Positions 53,654 to 63,232 of a DNA stretch of 64,000 nt are shown one piece after another. Position 1 is the stretch's first letter; each line of letters starts with the position of its first letter. The notes beneath the pieces are model-generated. The model did no database searches and had not been told where the DNA came from. It worked only from the letters and a program-made list of their open reading frames with translations. The stretch spans positions 19,288 to 83,287 of the forward strand of contig NZ_FQVO01000015.1 of NCBI RefSeq assembly GCF_900129385.1, read 5' to 3'. A program made the translations under genes and the position numbers. Origin of the DNA: Chryseobacterium takakiae. GTDB lineage: Bacteria > Bacteroidota > Bacteroidia > Flavobacteriales > Weeksellaceae.

Positions 53654-54107
53654 AATTTTTATATTTAAACACTGATCAGGTTTTAGCCCTCGCTAAAAGC
53701 TGGATGCATTACAGGGTTTAAGACGTCCAAAACAATCACGCTTTTATTCATCGGTGATACAACCATTCTTTTGGCCCAATTTTGTGTACGACTTTCCGCA
53801 AAATTTTAAACTAAGGAGCAACGAACGGCCAGCGTTTTGAAAAAACGAGGAGACTTAGGAAGTGACGGCCGGAAAATTTCACCGGAGGACAATACGATAA
53901 GAGTTTAAGATAAAATGAATACCTTTTTAATGGGTGAATGCATTTTAAAGGTATAATGGCTTATCGCTTATTGAAAAAAAAATTTGTTAAACAACAAATT
54001 TTTTTCAGATGTGATTTTATTTGCATTACAAAACAACGCAATATTTGCGTACGAAGTTCTTTTAAAACCAGGAGTAATAAATTTTGGAAAACTGTACTTA
54101 AATGATT
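53654..54107. other. Non-coding interval with hairpins
   Basis: A hairpin TTTTAGC-CCTC-GCTAAAA lies near 53681-53698, a more GC-rich stretch at 53810-53900, and a perfect 13-bp-arm bidirectional terminator (AAAAAAATTTGTT / AACAAATTTTTTT, 53976-54005). A small RNA ending at 54005 is possible. No protein gene seen. Confidence 0.5.
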
Positions 54108-54998
54108 TTATTTATTTATAACATATACAACTGAACCTTTAGGCACCAATGAAGTAGTAAATTGTGGATTGGCAAATTTTAGTAAATCATAATTAAAATT
54201 CTTTCCTAAAGCTTCTAATGTTGTAGTTTCATTAACTTTTATGATCTGCATATCTTCAAAAGAATAGCGGAAATAGGAGGGCTTAATATTATGATATTTG
54301 TAGAAGTTAAAAAGGTAGTTTACAGCAATGAATGAAGGTACGTATGCTTGTGTTTCTTTTGGTAAAAATGGTCTAACCTTCCAGTAATTTTTACTCCCGG
54401 CTTTTTTAACTGCTTTTCTCACATTCCCCAGCCCACAATTATAGGCAGATATTGCCAAATTCCAATCGCCTAATTGTAAATATAAATCCTTTAAGTATCT
54501 AACTGCAGAATCTGTATTTCCTACTGGATCGTAAAAAATATTAATGTATTGATTTTGTTTAATTCCATATTGTGAACCGGTACTGGTCATAAACTGCCAA
54601 AGGCCTTTAGCTCCTGCCCATGATTCTGCTCGTGGATTTAATGCGCTTTCAACAACTGCTAAATATTTCAATTCTAAAGGCATTCCATATTGTGCAAGTT
54701 TTTTTTCAAATAATGGAAAATAATAAGCAGACAGTCCAATTATTTTTCCTGTCCATTTATAAGACAAATATTTTTTTACGTATGTATATGTTATAGTATT
54801 ATATTCAATAGGCAATGGAGTATTTAGATTTAAGTACTCAAATCTGTCCTTAAATACTTTTTCCTCCACATTCTCAGTTATATCATTATCATAACCTAAA
54901 CCTTTTAAATAAGATTCATCATATCTAATAAACTTTTCCTGGGATTTAAAAGTTATAGTAGTAATTAGCAATAACAATATGATTTTTGATAATATCAT
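54108..54998 (-). CDS. Lytic transglycosylase (SLT domain, MltD-like)
   Basis: 296 residues with a signal peptide (IILLLLITTITFKSQ). The SLT lysozyme-like domain at ~85-230 holds the catalytic Glu in VVESALNPRAES, then AGAKGLWQFM and ISAYNCGLGNV. The last ~50 residues look like a LysM fragment (IIKVNETTTLEALGKNFNYD). It cuts peptidoglycan glycan strands. Near the tra operon it most likely opens the wall for the transfer channel, like VirB1, although it is on the opposite strand. Confidence 0.85.
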   Translation of the reverse strand: MILSKIILLLLITTITFKSQEKFIRYDESYLKGLGYDNDITENVEEKVFKDRFEYLNLNTPLPIEYNTITYTYVKKYLSYKWTGKIIGLSAYYFPLFEKKLAQYGMPLELKYLAVVESALNPRAESWAGAKGLWQFMTSTGSQYGIKQNQYINIFYDPVGNTDSAVRYLKDLYLQLGDWNLAISAYNCGLGNVRKAVKKAGSKNYWKVRPFLPKETQAYVPSFIAVNYLFNFYKYHNIKPSYFRYSFEDMQIIKVNETTTLEALGKNFNYDLLKFANPQFTTSLVPKGSVVYVINK

Positions 54999-55396
54999 AA
55001 ATAAATTTTTAAATCTTTTGTAATAATGCTTTAAGATAATTGATATTTTGGCTTTTAAGCTTTATTATCTATTGTTTCTCATATTTATTAACCGATCATT
55101 TTGCGAAAAGAAAAACAAAAATACTCTTCTGGTTGCTTTCTCTTTTCTAGAGCTTAATCTAATACTTATAAAATGCTATAGTAGATCCTCTATTTTATTA
55201 TGTACCGATGATCATGCTTTACTTTTTCTCCATATACTTCATTTTTCAATATTATGAATGATCGTGGGAGCTTTCATGGTTATTTTATTTATATATTAAT
55301 AACAAATAAATTAATAATTTTATTTTTTAAAGAAATATTAATAAATAATTTTATACAAAATTGTTATCGCTAAGTTTTTAATATTAACATATAATA
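54999..55396. other. AT-rich interval
   Basis: No convincing gene. A 69-codon plus-strand frame at 55048 has no coding signs. It contains the promoters of two divergent genes. Confidence 0.4.
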
Positions 55397-56404
55397 ATGT
55401 GTGCAATCTATTATAAAATAACCTATACAAAAGTTCCTGGACTTCCGAAAAATTTTCATGATGATTATGGTTTAGGATACGCTTATGAAACAGATGAATA
55501 TTACGTTCATTTCTATGGCCATAATAAAAATTTTTATTCGATTCAGGCGTCACTTGCTTTAGCAGAAAAGAAATCTACATCGCAATATCATAGTTTATCA
55601 GAATGGGTTACATATTATTTTGGCGCGACAGATATAAATCCAATAAAAAATTCAATTGGACGAACAATTCAAGGTGTTTGGAGACCTGCATTGTATTATA
55701 CCAATGATATACATCAGGGATTAAAAACAAACGAATCTGAAAGACGTTTATCACAACAAGCTTTAAAAATACTTCTTGAAAAATTAGATGATTTATTTTT
55801 ATATATTGAGCCAACTGAAAGCTCAATGAGTACTTATAGCCATAAAACAAGAGAATTATTAATTTTAGCTTGTACAGAAGTGGAAAATTTTTGGATGTAT
55901 TATATGCAGATTTCTAATAATCCTTCAGAAAGAAAAAACTATAATACCAAAGACTACGTTAAATTAAAAGAAAAATTACATTTAGGGGATTATAATTTTA
56001 CTTTAAAAAGTTATCCTCATATACATGATATAAATCCATTTAAAGATTGGAATGAAAATTCACCAACCAATAGTTTAATATGGTATGATGCCTACAATAA
56101 AACAAAGCATAATAGGACTAATAATTTTTGTCAAGCGACCTTACTTAATGCTTTAACCGCAGTAATTGGAAATATTGTTTTATATATTGTTAAGTACGGT
56201 CCATTTTCGATTCTAGAAGAGAATGGTACTTTTAATAGTATTATAAATCAGCATTTTAGTTTTGAATTAAAAAATCCCTTAATCGAAACTTTCTATATAC
56301 CCAAAATTAAAGATTTTGCAAATGGTGGAGAAGGAATATTTCCTTTAGATGCTTATAATTATAAAATCATATTGCCATATGAAATGAAGCAACTTGTTAT
56401 TTGA
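55397..56404 (+). CDS. Hypothetical protein with HEPN-like C-terminal half
   Basis: 335 residues, cytoplasmic, AT-rich. The N-terminal ~100 residues look like beta-rich (YGLGYAYETDEYYVHFYGHN). The middle is helical (RELLILACTEVENFWMYYMQ), followed by WYDAYNKTKHNR near residue 230. The W-x-x-Y-N-x-x-K-H-x-R phrase is common in HEPN-related helical proteins of defence regions. It sits just before the Gabija-like pair, which supports a defence link without proving it. Confidence 0.5.
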   Translation: MCAIYYKITYTKVPGLPKNFHDDYGLGYAYETDEYYVHFYGHNKNFYSIQASLALAEKKSTSQYHSLSEWVTYYFGATDINPIKNSIGRTIQGVWRPALYYTNDIHQGLKTNESERRLSQQALKILLEKLDDLFLYIEPTESSMSTYSHKTRELLILACTEVENFWMYYMQISNNPSERKNYNTKDYVKLKEKLHLGDYNFTLKSYPHIHDINPFKDWNENSPTNSLIWYDAYNKTKHNRTNNFCQATLLNALTAVIGNIVLYIVKYGPFSILEENGTFNSIINQHFSFELKNPLIETFYIPKIKDFANGGEGIFPLDAYNYKIILPYEMKQLVI

Positions 56405-56928
56405 TAACACTATTTCCCTGTAGAATTTTATTATGATGTCCAGATATTGGTATTTCATTAACCATATAGGCATGACAGGTTTTTATAACTGCATTTAAAT
56501 AATCTTCTCCATTCAAACCTTTAAAAAAATGACAAATAAAGGGAGAAAACCCTTAAAAAGCCAAAAAGACCTGGAAAAAATTTATTTTTTCTGCTGTTAT
56601 TCTTATGCAAATGGGCTGATTTATGCATTTTACCCTCCCGACACTTCCGTCCTGCGCCCACTTCTTATGTATTCAGCAAATTGCTTTGGGATTTCGTTCC
56701 TCTCTCTTTTCTTTAAATAAGTTTATGCAGCTCCCCGTTGTCAAACCAAGACATTGCGGATTTTTAGAGAGAGCACTCCGGGATAACTAATTTTATTTCT
56801 ATTTACATTCTCTTTCACCTCTATTTTTCTGATCCTACTTTTGTCTATCGGATAACTTCGACTTTCGTCTAATGATGTACGAGGAAAACACCGTTGAGTA
56901 GTAAATAAAAAAGAGCCCTTTTCTATAA
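56405..56928. other. Interval without clear gene
   Basis: A 63-codon frame at 56529 shows no coding features. The part from 56720 onward is regulatory or remnant DNA. Confidence 0.4.
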
Positions 56929-56961
56929 CAATACAAAGATAAGTAATTTAAATTTGTATTG
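56929..56961 (+). promoter_or_regulatory. Promoter with inverted repeat before Gabija-like genes
   Basis: The perfect 9-bp arms CAATACAAA (56929-56937) and TTTGTATTG (56953-56961) flank and overlap a -7 box TAAATTTG (56949-56956). A repressor bound here would block the promoter. Confidence 0.5.
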
Positions 56962-57062
56962 TGTTCATTAGATTTCTTTAAATCGGTTTTCTTAAAAACA
57001 ATCTTAATATTATCTTGAGTACTAAAATATTAGTACATTTATATGAACCATTTAGACTAATA

Positions 57063-58946
57063 ATGTATTTGAACACTCTCACAATTAGCAATTTCAGGAA
57101 AATTCAGCACCTTGAGATCTGCTTCAATAAAGGGGTAAACCTTTTGATTGGTGAAAATGATGCTGGTAAAAGCTCAATTTTAGATGCAATACGCCTAGTC
57201 ACGGGTGTACACAGCAACGATTATTTCAGGGTATCAGATGATGATTTCTTTACAGACGGCAAAATAAGGAGTAATGACCTGGAGATCATCTGTGAATTTC
57301 GGGGTTTATCTAATACAGAAGCAGCGGCATTCCTAGAATGGATTAGTATTGATGAAACGGAATACTATTTAAAAGTTACGCTACGAGCTAAGAGGAGGGA
57401 TAAAGGCAATTCTATCTACGATATATATAGCGATGTACGAGCAGGCGAAAATGAGGAAAGTGGTAGTTTAGGTTGGGAAGCAAAAAATAAACTTAGAGTT
57501 ACCTACCTAAAACCCCTCCGTGATGCTTCCTACGAACTTGCAGCAAGACGCGGTTCTAGGTTATCCCAGATTTTAGGTGCACATGAAATATTCCAGCAAA
57601 AGCCAAACGTTGTACATGCTCTTGTCGATTCCATGAACAAGGCAAATTCAGAAATTACAGACTACTTTAAGAATCAAGAAGGCAGAATCGTTTCTGACAC
57701 AATTAATAAAACCTATTTAAAAGAAATATCTTTAGAAAATAACCCTCTAAGTGCAAAATTCAAAATCACTGATAGTGAATTGGGTAGAATCTTGGAAAAA
57801 CTTGAACTTATCGGATCATCGATTTCAGAGGAATCAAATATTGGTCTTGGTAGTAGTAACCTATTGTTTATAGCGGCAGAGATGCTATTGTTAAAAAAAG
57901 ATAGCAGTTACAATGGTCTAAAACTTTTGCTGATTGAAGAAATTGAAGCTCATATCCATCCACAATCGCAGATTAATTTAATTGATTTCTTGAATAGACA
58001 TTGTGATGAACTTAAGTTTCAAAACATCATCACAAGCCACAGCAATTCGCTTGCGTCAAAGATTGACCTTAATGATCTTATTATCTGCAAAAACGGAAAA
58101 GCCTATTCACTTCACAATTCTAATACGAAACTGGAAAAAGGGGATTATGCTTTTTTATCCAGATTTCTGGATGATACAAAAGCTAACCTATTCTTTGCTA
58201 ATGGTGTTTTGATGGTCGAAGGGGATGCAGAAAACCTGATTCTTCCAACTTTGGCAGAAAAAATTGGCTTACCATTGCATAAGTATGGTATTTCGATTGT
58301 AAATGTTGGGAGTACAGCATTGTTCAGGTATTCCAAAATATTCCAAAGAAAAGATGGAGAACAGATAGGAATTAGGGTGTCTTGTATAACCGATCGGGAT
58401 ATTCCGCCTAAAGCGGCAGGCCGATACACCTATGAAGTACAACGAAGAACAGGTGATTTAGAAGTTATGAACTTACTTAGAGATGGCAGAAGAACTGAAG
58501 AGGACTATTCACCTGTAGAACTTGAAAAGAAGATAGATGCTAAAAAAAATAAATATAGAGGTGGCGATGTTGATGTCTTTATTGGTAACACTTGGACATT
58601 GGAATACGAACTTGCCAATAGTGTATTATCAAGTTTAATCCATAAGTCTATTAAAATAGCGATCAAGATCGGAGATGGAGGAAAACCATTTTCTCACATA
58701 GATTATCTTAATGTATGTAGGTTATGTAAAACAGAGATAGAAGAATGGAGACGGAACGATTTATCTGATGAAGAGATTGCAGTTGAGATCTATGCTCCAT
58801 TAGAAAGGAAATTAGCATCAAAAGCGGTTACCGCACAGGTATTTGCATTTCTACTGCGCCGGGACAAGACCGATAAGGCAGTCATTTGTGCTGATCCCTA
58901 TCTACAATATCTTGTTAATGCGATTAAATACGCTGCCCATGTTTGA
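57063..58946 (+). CDS. gajA: OLD-family ATPase-TOPRIM nuclease (GajA-like)
   Basis: 627 residues from ATG 57063 (an upstream TTG at 57015 would add 16 residues without homology). ABC-type Walker A GENDAGKSS near residue 30, signature-like GLGSSNLLF, Walker B LLLIEEIEAHIHP, then a TOPRIM domain with VEGDAENLILP and ITDRDIP acidic residues. This is the GajA design: the ATPase senses nucleotide loss and the TOPRIM domain nicks DNA. It overlaps the helicase gene by 8 bp, the usual Gabija operon. It is somewhat longer than the type member (~580). Confidence 0.8.
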   Translation: MYLNTLTISNFRKIQHLEICFNKGVNLLIGENDAGKSSILDAIRLVTGVHSNDYFRVSDDDFFTDGKIRSNDLEIICEFRGLSNTEAAAFLEWISIDETEYYLKVTLRAKRRDKGNSIYDIYSDVRAGENEESGSLGWEAKNKLRVTYLKPLRDASYELAARRGSRLSQILGAHEIFQQKPNVVHALVDSMNKANSEITDYFKNQEGRIVSDTINKTYLKEISLENNPLSAKFKITDSELGRILEKLELIGSSISEESNIGLGSSNLLFIAAEMLLLKKDSSYNGLKLLLIEEIEAHIHPQSQINLIDFLNRHCDELKFQNIITSHSNSLASKIDLNDLIICKNGKAYSLHNSNTKLEKGDYAFLSRFLDDTKANLFFANGVLMVEGDAENLILPTLAEKIGLPLHKYGISIVNVGSTALFRYSKIFQRKDGEQIGIRVSCITDRDIPPKAAGRYTYEVQRRTGDLEVMNLLRDGRRTEEDYSPVELEKKIDAKKNKYRGGDVDVFIGNTWTLEYELANSVLSSLIHKSIKIAIKIGDGGKPFSHIDYLNVCRLCKTEIEEWRRNDLSDEEIAVEIYAPLERKLASKAVTAQVFAFLLRRDKTDKAVICADPYLQYLVNAIKYAAHV

Positions 58947-60858
58947 TATTACAAAAATCAAATTAACAGATGAAGAAATTCTTCAAGTTGAAAAGAAGTT
59001 TGGCTTCAGCTTTAACGAGGGACAGCTCAACTTTTTGAAGCATTGGAATAGTGTGGACATTCAAGCGTGTCCCGGAAGTGGCAAAACAACAACCCTTGCT
59101 GCTAAGCTGTTGTTGCTATCACAAAAGATCCCAGCGACATTTTCTCAGGGGATATGCATCATCACGCATACGAATATTGCAGCTGAAGAAATCAAAGAAA
59201 AACTTGGGGATTCGGCGAGGATCTTTTTTCAGTATCCTAACCATTTTGGCACAATACAATCGTTTGTTGATAAATATCTTACTATACCTTACTATAAGAA
59301 GCTGTATAAAGCTTCACCTAAAATTGTTGATGAATATGCTTATAATGACGTTATATCTAATCTGCATGAGTTAGTAGTTTCGGGAGCGGTAGATTTACTG
59401 GAGAAAAAAAATATTTTCTTAGGCGATTTGGTTTATAATAGGCACAATTTTGATATTTCAAAAAATATTAATCAGCTAGAAAAATTTTCAATAAAAGGTC
59501 TTAAACCCGATACGTGCGAAAAGTATTATCAGAGGATGCTTTCTGCAAAAAACAAAGTGTTATCTTATGGATATTTAACTTATGAAGAAGCTTATTCACT
59601 TGCATTTAAATATATAAGAGAATTTCCGTTGATCTTGGATGTCCTTAGAGAAAGGTTTTCAATAGTTTTTGTGGATGAAATGCAGGATATGGAGGATCAT
59701 CAAAGCGCATTGATAGCTACACTATTCGAAAAATCAACGACAATTCAGAAGATCGGGGATACAAACCAGTCCATATTTAGTGCAAAGGCTAGTGAAGATG
59801 AAAATCAATGGCAACCAATAATCAGCAACGATATTCAACTAAAGATATCTAACCGTCTTCCTACAAATATTGCTGCCTTGGTGAAGGATATCTGTTGTAA
59901 ACCACAGGAAATGATTGGTCGGCCGACTCTAGCACCTATCAGACCAATTGTATTTGTATATAATGATGAATCAATTCTGAACGTAAAGGATGAATTTGCG
60001 AAAAGAGTTCTAAAAGATGGATTGGCATCTTTCGGTAGTATTAAAATTATTGGCTCCCGTGTAGGTCCCTCCAGGTTGAACATATCTTCATATTGGCCTG
60101 ACTATAATAAGGTTTATGAAAAAGTCCAATTTAAAAACCTTGATTCCTATCTTAATTTTCTATCTGTGAACTTACCTTTTGAAAAAAATGTGAAAAAGTT
60201 AAGATTAATGTTTTTGAATATAATCTGCGATTGCCTTAAAATTTGTAAAATAAAAAATCCTATAAACGAGAGTTATTTCACAGCACTTTCCTTTATAAAA
60301 TATATTAATGATATAGGTCATGAAGACAAAATCTTAAAAATGGACATGAGATTTGCCGACTGGATTATTAAGCTTAAGCAATCAATTTCGATAAAAAGAG
60401 AATTTATTGCTGTAATAAAAGGAATTATTAAATTCTTTAACGGGACTATATGTGAGGAAGTTATTCAGTTTTACAGGGATAGTGAGATTGCTGTAAATGA
60501 TGCAAAGCCTGAGAATAAAATATATAATTATGTTCAGGGTAACAGTTCAGTAGACATACATTTTGATACCATACATGGGGTGAAGGGTGAGACGCATTCT
60601 GCAACTCTATATCTAGAAACTTATACCCGCGCCTATGATATAGGAGGAAAAATTCTCAATTTTATTATAGCCGATGAAAGAGCTAAAAACAAACTGCGGA
60701 GAGACAAAGCCTGTTACAGAAGGTTGCCACATGCTTACGTAGCATTAACAAGAGCAACACATTTGCTCGCAATCGCAGTTCATCAGGATAGGTTTCTCCA
60801 ACAGCACCAGGAGTATTTTAAGGTTGAAGCAAATGGATGGGAACTTGTATTTGTCTGA
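58939..60858 (+). CDS. gajB: UvrD-like helicase (GajB-like)
   Basis: 639 residues from ATG 58939 (8-bp overlap with gajA; other ATGs are further into gajA). Superfamily 1 motifs: ACPGSGKTTTLAAKLL (I), FVDEMQDMEDHQ (II, DExQ), IGDTNQSIF (III), GVKGETHSATLYLE (V) and ALTRATHLLAI (VI). With GajA it forms the Gabija anti-phage complex. The known GajB is ~500 residues, so ~130 residues are extra, mostly the central part (~380-500). Confidence 0.78.
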   Translation: MFDITKIKLTDEEILQVEKKFGFSFNEGQLNFLKHWNSVDIQACPGSGKTTTLAAKLLLLSQKIPATFSQGICIITHTNIAAEEIKEKLGDSARIFFQYPNHFGTIQSFVDKYLTIPYYKKLYKASPKIVDEYAYNDVISNLHELVVSGAVDLLEKKNIFLGDLVYNRHNFDISKNINQLEKFSIKGLKPDTCEKYYQRMLSAKNKVLSYGYLTYEEAYSLAFKYIREFPLILDVLRERFSIVFVDEMQDMEDHQSALIATLFEKSTTIQKIGDTNQSIFSAKASEDENQWQPIISNDIQLKISNRLPTNIAALVKDICCKPQEMIGRPTLAPIRPIVFVYNDESILNVKDEFAKRVLKDGLASFGSIKIIGSRVGPSRLNISSYWPDYNKVYEKVQFKNLDSYLNFLSVNLPFEKNVKKLRLMFLNIICDCLKICKIKNPINESYFTALSFIKYINDIGHEDKILKMDMRFADWIIKLKQSISIKREFIAVIKGIIKFFNGTICEEVIQFYRDSEIAVNDAKPENKIYNYVQGNSSVDIHFDTIHGVKGETHSATLYLETYTRAYDIGGKILNFIIADERAKNKLRRDKACYRRLPHAYVALTRATHLLAIAVHQDRFLQQHQEYFKVEANGWELVFV

Positions 60859-60960
60859 TTCCTTAAAAGTATCATATTCTAAAAGATTAGAAACGATCTA
60901 AGTATTAAACTATCAGATTATGTTCAGCTTCTAAAAAAGATTAATATTCAATTTTTAATT

Positions 60961-61134
60961 ATGGACGATGGACAAACCTTAGGAAGATCAGGTATCGCAA
61001 CACAAGGTCAGACCATGATCACCGGCTACAGATTCAGTATCAGGGGAGAATTATGTAGCTTCGGCAGTAAAGTAAATTTACAGAAAGAGAATAAAGTGTT
61101 AAAGGATTGGTTTATAAAAACGGTAGTATTATGA
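60961..61134 (+). CDS. Small orphan frame
   Basis: 57 residues, MDDGQTLGRSGIATQGQTMI..., more GC-rich than its surroundings. It may be the end of a larger gene cut by rearrangement or an unrelated small protein. No recognised motif. Confidence 0.3.
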   Translation: MDDGQTLGRSGIATQGQTMITGYRFSIRGELCSFGSKVNLQKENKVLKDWFIKTVVL

Positions 61135-61249
61135 GACTTTATAAGTGATCGAGTCCGATCACTATATTTTTATTTTTATTTTCTCAAAATCTCATATCAT
61201 TAAACAAAGTTTCATAAATTTATAAAGTATGAGTTTAATGTAACTAATT

Positions 61250-61855
61250 ATGAAAATAGGATATGCCCGGGTTTCGACCAAAGATCAAAATTTAGATTTA
61301 CAAATTGAAGCTTTAAAAAAAGAAGGTTGTGAGAAAATTTATCAAGAGAAAATTTCGGGTGCAACAAAGAATCGCCCTGAACTTGATAAAATGATTGAGC
61401 AATTTAGAGAAGGTGATGAATTGTATGTTTGGAGATTAGACAGATTAGGTAGAAGTTTAAAAAACATTATTGAGCTTGTATTAAGTCTAAGTGATAAAGG
61501 AATTATAATAAAGGGGCTCGTAGATGGTGTAGATACATCTACAATTAATGGTCGTCTATTTTTAAACCTCATGGCTTCCTTGGCTGAATACGAAAGAGAA
61601 TTAATCAGAGAGAGAACTAACGCTGGATTGCAATCTGCAAGAGCAAGAGGAAGACTTGGAGGAAGACCTAAGGGTTACACAGCAGAAACAATATCAAAAC
61701 TAATACTTCTACGTTCAATTTACAAAGATCCAACAATGCGGCCAGAAGATATCTATAAGCCTTTGGGACTGACTAGGGCGACATTTTATCGTTATGCTAA
61801 AATTCTGGATCATCATACGGATGAAGAAATAAAGAATATGAAAGCTAAAAAATAA
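61250..61855 (+). CDS. Serine recombinase (resolvase/invertase family)
   Basis: 201 residues. Catalytic Ser9 in YARVSTKDQN, the Arg-rich WRLDRLGRSLKN, LAEYERELIRERT, and a C-terminal HTH (YKPLGLTRATFYRYAKIL). Complete resolvase/invertase. It may resolve plasmid multimers or invert a segment; a partial copy of its 3' end lies at 62753-62935. No res/inverted sites proven. Confidence 0.9.
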   Translation: MKIGYARVSTKDQNLDLQIEALKKEGCEKIYQEKISGATKNRPELDKMIEQFREGDELYVWRLDRLGRSLKNIIELVLSLSDKGIIIKGLVDGVDTSTINGRLFLNLMASLAEYERELIRERTNAGLQSARARGRLGGRPKGYTAETISKLILLRSIYKDPTMRPEDIYKPLGLTRATFYRYAKILDHHTDEEIKNMKAKK

Positions 61856-62219
61856 ATATTTCTTTGAATGTTTTAAAGTCTATTATAATTAAATATTATT
61901 TTCTATCAACTGATTTAAAAAATAATGATAAAAAAAAATATATTATTTTCAATGAAAAATATTGTTTAACAATATAATGTAAAAAAATAATCTCAATAAG
62001 CCCTTAATATACAGTGGTTTTTGAAAGATTTTGAAAATCAATTATAATACACTGTTTAACTAAAAGCACAAGTATAATGCATTTTATTTTTTTTAATGTA
62101 TTGAAAGCCTTTATATAAGCAGGTTTGAAGTTAATGTGGAAAACTATTATTGTTTAAATACAGTATATTATGATTTTGCACTTTAATTTACAGTCCGAAT
62201 TAACTACTTTTACAATTAC
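61856..62219. other. AT-rich interval
   Basis: No gene. It might hold the recombination site of the serine recombinase and the promoter of the peptide at 62264. Confidence 0.4.
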
Positions 62220-62243
62220 AAAAAAAGCCAGGAAAGCCCTGGC
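62220..62243 (-). terminator. Minus-strand terminator, candidate end of an antisense RNA
   Basis: Minus strand GCCAGG-GCTTT-CCTGGC followed by TTTTTT. It lies upstream of, and points away from, the peptide gene at 62264-62356, so the RNA it ends must run antisense to that gene. Confidence 0.7.
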
Positions 62244-62263
62244 GGTAACTTAAAGCAGATGTT

Positions 62264-62356
62264 ATGACTATATCAGACATCTGTGAGCTTTTAAAGGCTT
62301 TTTCTCCCATTCTTATTGTAGTGCTACCAACACTGATAGGAAGAAAGAAGCGATAG
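62264..62356 (+). CDS. 30-residue hydrophobic peptide, candidate type I toxin
   Basis: ATG 62264 to TAG: MTISDICELLKAFSPILIVV, then LPTLIGRKKR. One membrane span with a basic C-terminal end, as in small membrane toxins. A plus-strand terminator follows 9 bp after the stop (62366-62392). A minus-strand terminator (62220-62243) lies just upstream, and a minus-strand -7 box TAAATTTG at 62419-62426 could start an antisense RNA that covers the gene. Confidence 0.6.
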   Translation: MTISDICELLKAFSPILIVVLPTLIGRKKR

Positions 62357-62365
62357 CTTACAGAG

Positions 62366-62392
62366 AACCTCCTTCGGGAGGTTTTTCTTTTT
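62366..62392 (+). terminator. Terminator of the peptide mRNA
   Basis: AACCTCC-TTCG-GGAGGTT followed by TTTCTTTTT. Confidence 0.85.
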
Positions 62393-62752
62393 GGCTTATT
62401 TTAGGCTCATTTAATACGTCAAATTTATAATATTTTCGTGCATGCGAAAACTTTTTTACTACTTTTTTACTATTTTATTATTTTGAACTCTCTTGTTAAA
62501 TTGTTTATTTTCTCATAAATACTTTAACCATAAGCCATACATAAGTTTTTAAGACATTAAAAAAGTTATCCACATTAAGTTTCAATATTATTTTAGTAAG
62601 TCCACCATTTAAATTTTCCTATTCATACACTTAAAATAGGTCTGATTTCGTTGCAATATACGACGGTAATAATCTGTTTTTTTGTATTATTTTGTTTAAC
62701 TATACAGTATTCATGTTTTTATCTAAATACTTCTTGATTCATTCTATCATAA
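62393..62752. other. Non-coding interval with DnaA box
   Basis: No gene. It contains a single consensus DnaA box TTATCCACA at 62566-62574 and the candidate antisense promoter at 62419-62426. Confidence 0.5.
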
Positions 62753-62935
62753 GGTTACACTAAAGAGACAATTTCTAAACTTCTGCTTTTACATACTATA
62801 TATAAAGATGTCACGAAACGCCCAGAAGATATTTATAAGCCTTTTGGATTAACTAGGGCTACCTTTTACCGGTATGCTAAAATTCTGGACAATCATACAG
62901 ATGATGAGATTAGAAAAATGGGTATTAAGAAGTAA
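62753..62935 (+). pseudogene. Serine recombinase, 3' fragment
   Basis: Frame GYT KETISKLLLLHTIYKDV... to IRKMGIKK and stop. It aligns with the last 60 residues of the recombinase at 61250-61855 (about three of four bases alike). The match begins exactly at GYT, the junction of catalytic domain and HTH. Catalytic part absent. Confidence 0.8.
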
Positions 62936-63232
62936 AAAGTTCGCCAATCTAAAGATAAATTTGACCGAAATATGACTTTATAAAATTAATAATCAATTCA
63001 TCAAAATAATATTTTATATTAGTAGCATAAATGGCTTTACGGATATCATATAGTATGGATTGACGCAATGCGTAAATCTGGAAGTTACCAGCAATTTTAC
63101 AGAAAATGTTAGACTTAAATAATCCGAGAACAGAAATAATTTTTAAAGCCTCAAGTTATACCGACAAACTGAAAAATTGTTGTGGGAAATACACTATTGA
63201 AAATTTTGAAAAGACAAGATATTTTCATCAAA

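Noticed and set aside
55048..55257. 69-codon gene
   Set aside because: Composition looks like chance reading of AT-rich upstream DNA; no motif, no neighbour coupling.
56529..56720. 63-codon gene
   Set aside because: No recognisable domain, and an unlikely Cys/Phe/Tyr-rich composition for a soluble protein.
57015..57062. TTG start for the GajA-like gene
   Set aside because: The added 16 residues have no family counterpart; the ATG at 57063 begins exactly at the ATPase N-terminal strand.
62566..62574. Chromosomal replication origin
   Set aside because: Only one DnaA box, no dnaA/dnaN genes and no cluster of boxes.
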